Shown in pieces: positions 53,064 to 54,078 of a stretch of 54,078 bases of DNA. Position numbers and translations under genes: made by a program. The notes under the pieces were generated by a model. It saw nothing but the letters and a program-made list of their open reading frames with translations, did no database searches and was not told the origin of the DNA. This DNA is from Aestuariivirga sp. (GTDB taxonomy: Bacteria; Pseudomonadota; Alphaproteobacteria; Rhizobiales; Aestuariivirgaceae), in the NCBI GenBank assembly GCA_030680855.1, contig JAUXUN010000084.1, forward strand, positions 1 through 54,078. The letters run 5' to 3'. The first letter of the stretch is position 1. Every line of letters begins with the position of its first letter.

Positions 53064-54011
53064 ATGCACGTCATTGACTCCCACACGGAAGGCGAACCCA
53101 CGCGCCTGATCCTCGCCGGCGGCCCTGATCTTGGCAGCGGCCCCCTGGCGGCACGGCGCAAAATTTTTGCAAGGAATCACGACTGGTTCCGGACAGCCTC
53201 AATCTGCGAGCCCCGGGGCTCGGACGCCACGGTGGGGGCTCTGCTCTGCGATCCAACCGATGCCACATGTGCGGCGGGGCTGATTTTCTTCAACAATGCG
53301 GGCTACCTCGGCATGTGCGGCCATGCCAGCATCGGCGCGGCTGTGAGCCTCCATCATCTCGGGCGCATCGGCCTCGGCTTGCACCGGTTTGAAACGCCGG
53401 TTGGCATTGTCTCTGTCATGCTCACTGATCCCCATACGGCGACCATTGAAAATGTCGCGAGCTACCGCCTGCATGAAGGCATCAGCCTTGCTGTGCCGGG
53501 ACAGGGACTGGTCAGTGGTGACGTGGCGTGGGGCGGCAACTGGTTTTTTCTCAGCGCTGACTTGCCTTGCGCGCTGGAGAGCCGGAACATCCCTTCATTG
53601 AGCAGCGCTGCTTCGGCCATCAAGGAAGCGCTTGGTGCACAGGGCATTACCGGACGCGAAGGTGCGGCCATTGACCATGTCGAGTTTTTTGGACCGGCCC
53701 ATTCCGCAGGAGCCCATGGCCGGAATTTTGTTCTCTGTCCCGGCGGGGCCTATGACCGCTCGCCATGCGGCACGGGAACCAGCGCGAAACTGGCCTGCCT
53801 CGCGGCGACGGGCGACTTGCTGCCGGGCGAGGTTTGGGTGCAGGAGAGCATCATCGGCAGCAGGTTCAACGCGCAATACAAGCGCGGCGAAAATGGCCAG
53901 GTGATTCCGAGCATCACAGGACGGGCCTTTGTCTGCGGCGAATCCACGTTGCATTTTGATCCCGACGATCCTTTTGCGGATGGCATTCCATCGGCGCTGG
54001 CGCTGAGCTAA
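53064..54011 (+). CDS. 4-hydroxyproline 2-epimerase / proline racemase family
   Basis: 315 residues from the ATG at 53064 (MHVIDSHTEGEPTRLILAGG); an ATG at 53040 inside the previous gene is also open. The two catalytic Cys of this family are both present, in GYLGMCGHASIG and in DRSPCGTGTSAKLA. This argues for a racemase or epimerase; the dehydratase members have Thr in place of the second Cys. With the adjacent DapA-family deaminase it should interconvert trans-4-L- and cis-4-D-hydroxyproline. Proline racemase remains possible. Confidence 0.88.
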   Translation: MHVIDSHTEGEPTRLILAGGPDLGSGPLAARRKIFARNHDWFRTASICEPRGSDATVGALLCDPTDATCAAGLIFFNNAGYLGMCGHASIGAAVSLHHLGRIGLGLHRFETPVGIVSVMLTDPHTATIENVASYRLHEGISLAVPGQGLVSGDVAWGGNWFFLSADLPCALESRNIPSLSSAASAIKEALGAQGITGREGAAIDHVEFFGPAHSAGAHGRNFVLCPGGAYDRSPCGTGTSAKLACLAATGDLLPGEVWVQESIIGSRFNAQYKRGENGQVIPSITGRAFVCGESTLHFDPDDPFADGIPSALALS

Positions 54012-54078
54012 TTGCTGAAGCCATCCCGGAAGGCTTTGGCGAAGAAGCCTTCGGATTCCGGGGAATTGTTGCTGGCTT
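54008..54078 (-). CDS. partial gene, C-terminal end only
   Basis: Reading leftward from the window edge, the frame ...ASNNSPESEGFFAKAFRDGF ends SN and then TAG at 54010-54008. The run of 23 sense-like codons and the protein-like amphipathic ending suggest a real convergent gene cut by the window. It overlaps the epimerase stop by a few bases. Too little is present to name a family. Confidence 0.4.
   Translation of the reverse strand, partial: ASNNSPESEGFFAKAFRDGFSN

Overview
The window is a dense chromosomal segment of an alphaproteobacterium, most likely a member of the Hyphomicrobiales (Rhizobiales). The support is the chvI-chvG-hprK-manX-ptsH regulatory cluster, short HisG paired with HisZ, the tsaB/rimI-plsC-miaB-phoH-ybeY-corC order, groESL under a CIRCE element, FrcBCA-type sugar transport, and dispersed GC-rich palindromic intergenic repeats typical of this order. 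Most genes are GC-rich with GC-ending codons. I saw no rRNA, tRNA, CRISPR array, insertion sequence or complete prophage.

Layout. 1-1300 is an accessory patch: a doubtful 48-codon ORF, then two AT-rich unknown genes enclosed by perfect 30-bp inverted copies of a palindromic repeat. 1306-5102 holds a DUF1127 gene divergent from a MocR-type regulator, with six copies of an 8-bp box between them, then a large secreted SGNH hydrolase. 5178-7345 is groESL with a CIRCE operator, a probable heat-shock promoter and a strong terminator. 7405-10799 carries a HicAB pair, a membrane acyltransferase, a PhyH-type dioxygenase and an MsrQ-like haem membrane protein without MsrP. 10866-15265 is a MacAB-type efflux or export system and a convergent MltB transglycosylase. 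15615-22374 is one long leftward run: an alpha-hydroxy-acid oxidase, a glycolipid-binding-family protein, an unknown Cys-rich protein and an FAH-family enzyme, followed by hisS-hisZ-hisG. hisS contains a striking AT-rich central block.

22486-28034 is glcDEF plus malate synthase, which together turn glycolate into malate. 28031-31822 (leftward) is the ChvG/ChvI two-component system with HPr kinase, EIIA-Man and HPr, a nitrogen/carbon regulatory phosphotransfer chain. 31922-37642 contains a HugZ-like protein and an frc-type sugar ABC transporter; a divergent ROK regulator and a RbsD/FucU mutarotase lie beyond two palindromes in the shared control region. 37690-43405 is a tRNA/translation quality operon (TsaB-RimI fusion, PlsC, MiaB, PhoH, YbeY, CorC). 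43540-47318 has adenosine kinase, a CysZ/EI24-like membrane protein, endonuclease III, DUF2244 and an AraC-MGMT fusion. 47331-51178 has an Lrp regulator with a palindromic site, DUF6356, dapB-gpmA-GNAT, DUF3750 and DUF1330. The window closes with a hydroxyproline-type catabolic pair (DapA-family deaminase and epimerase) under a divergent PAS-AraC regulator, and with the tail of one more leftward gene.

No single region is clearly a new biological system. The best leads are the repeat-bounded two-gene AT-rich cassette (352-1274), the mosaic hisS, the MocR/DUF1127 box array, and the uncharacterised four-gene oxidase operon (19163-22374).
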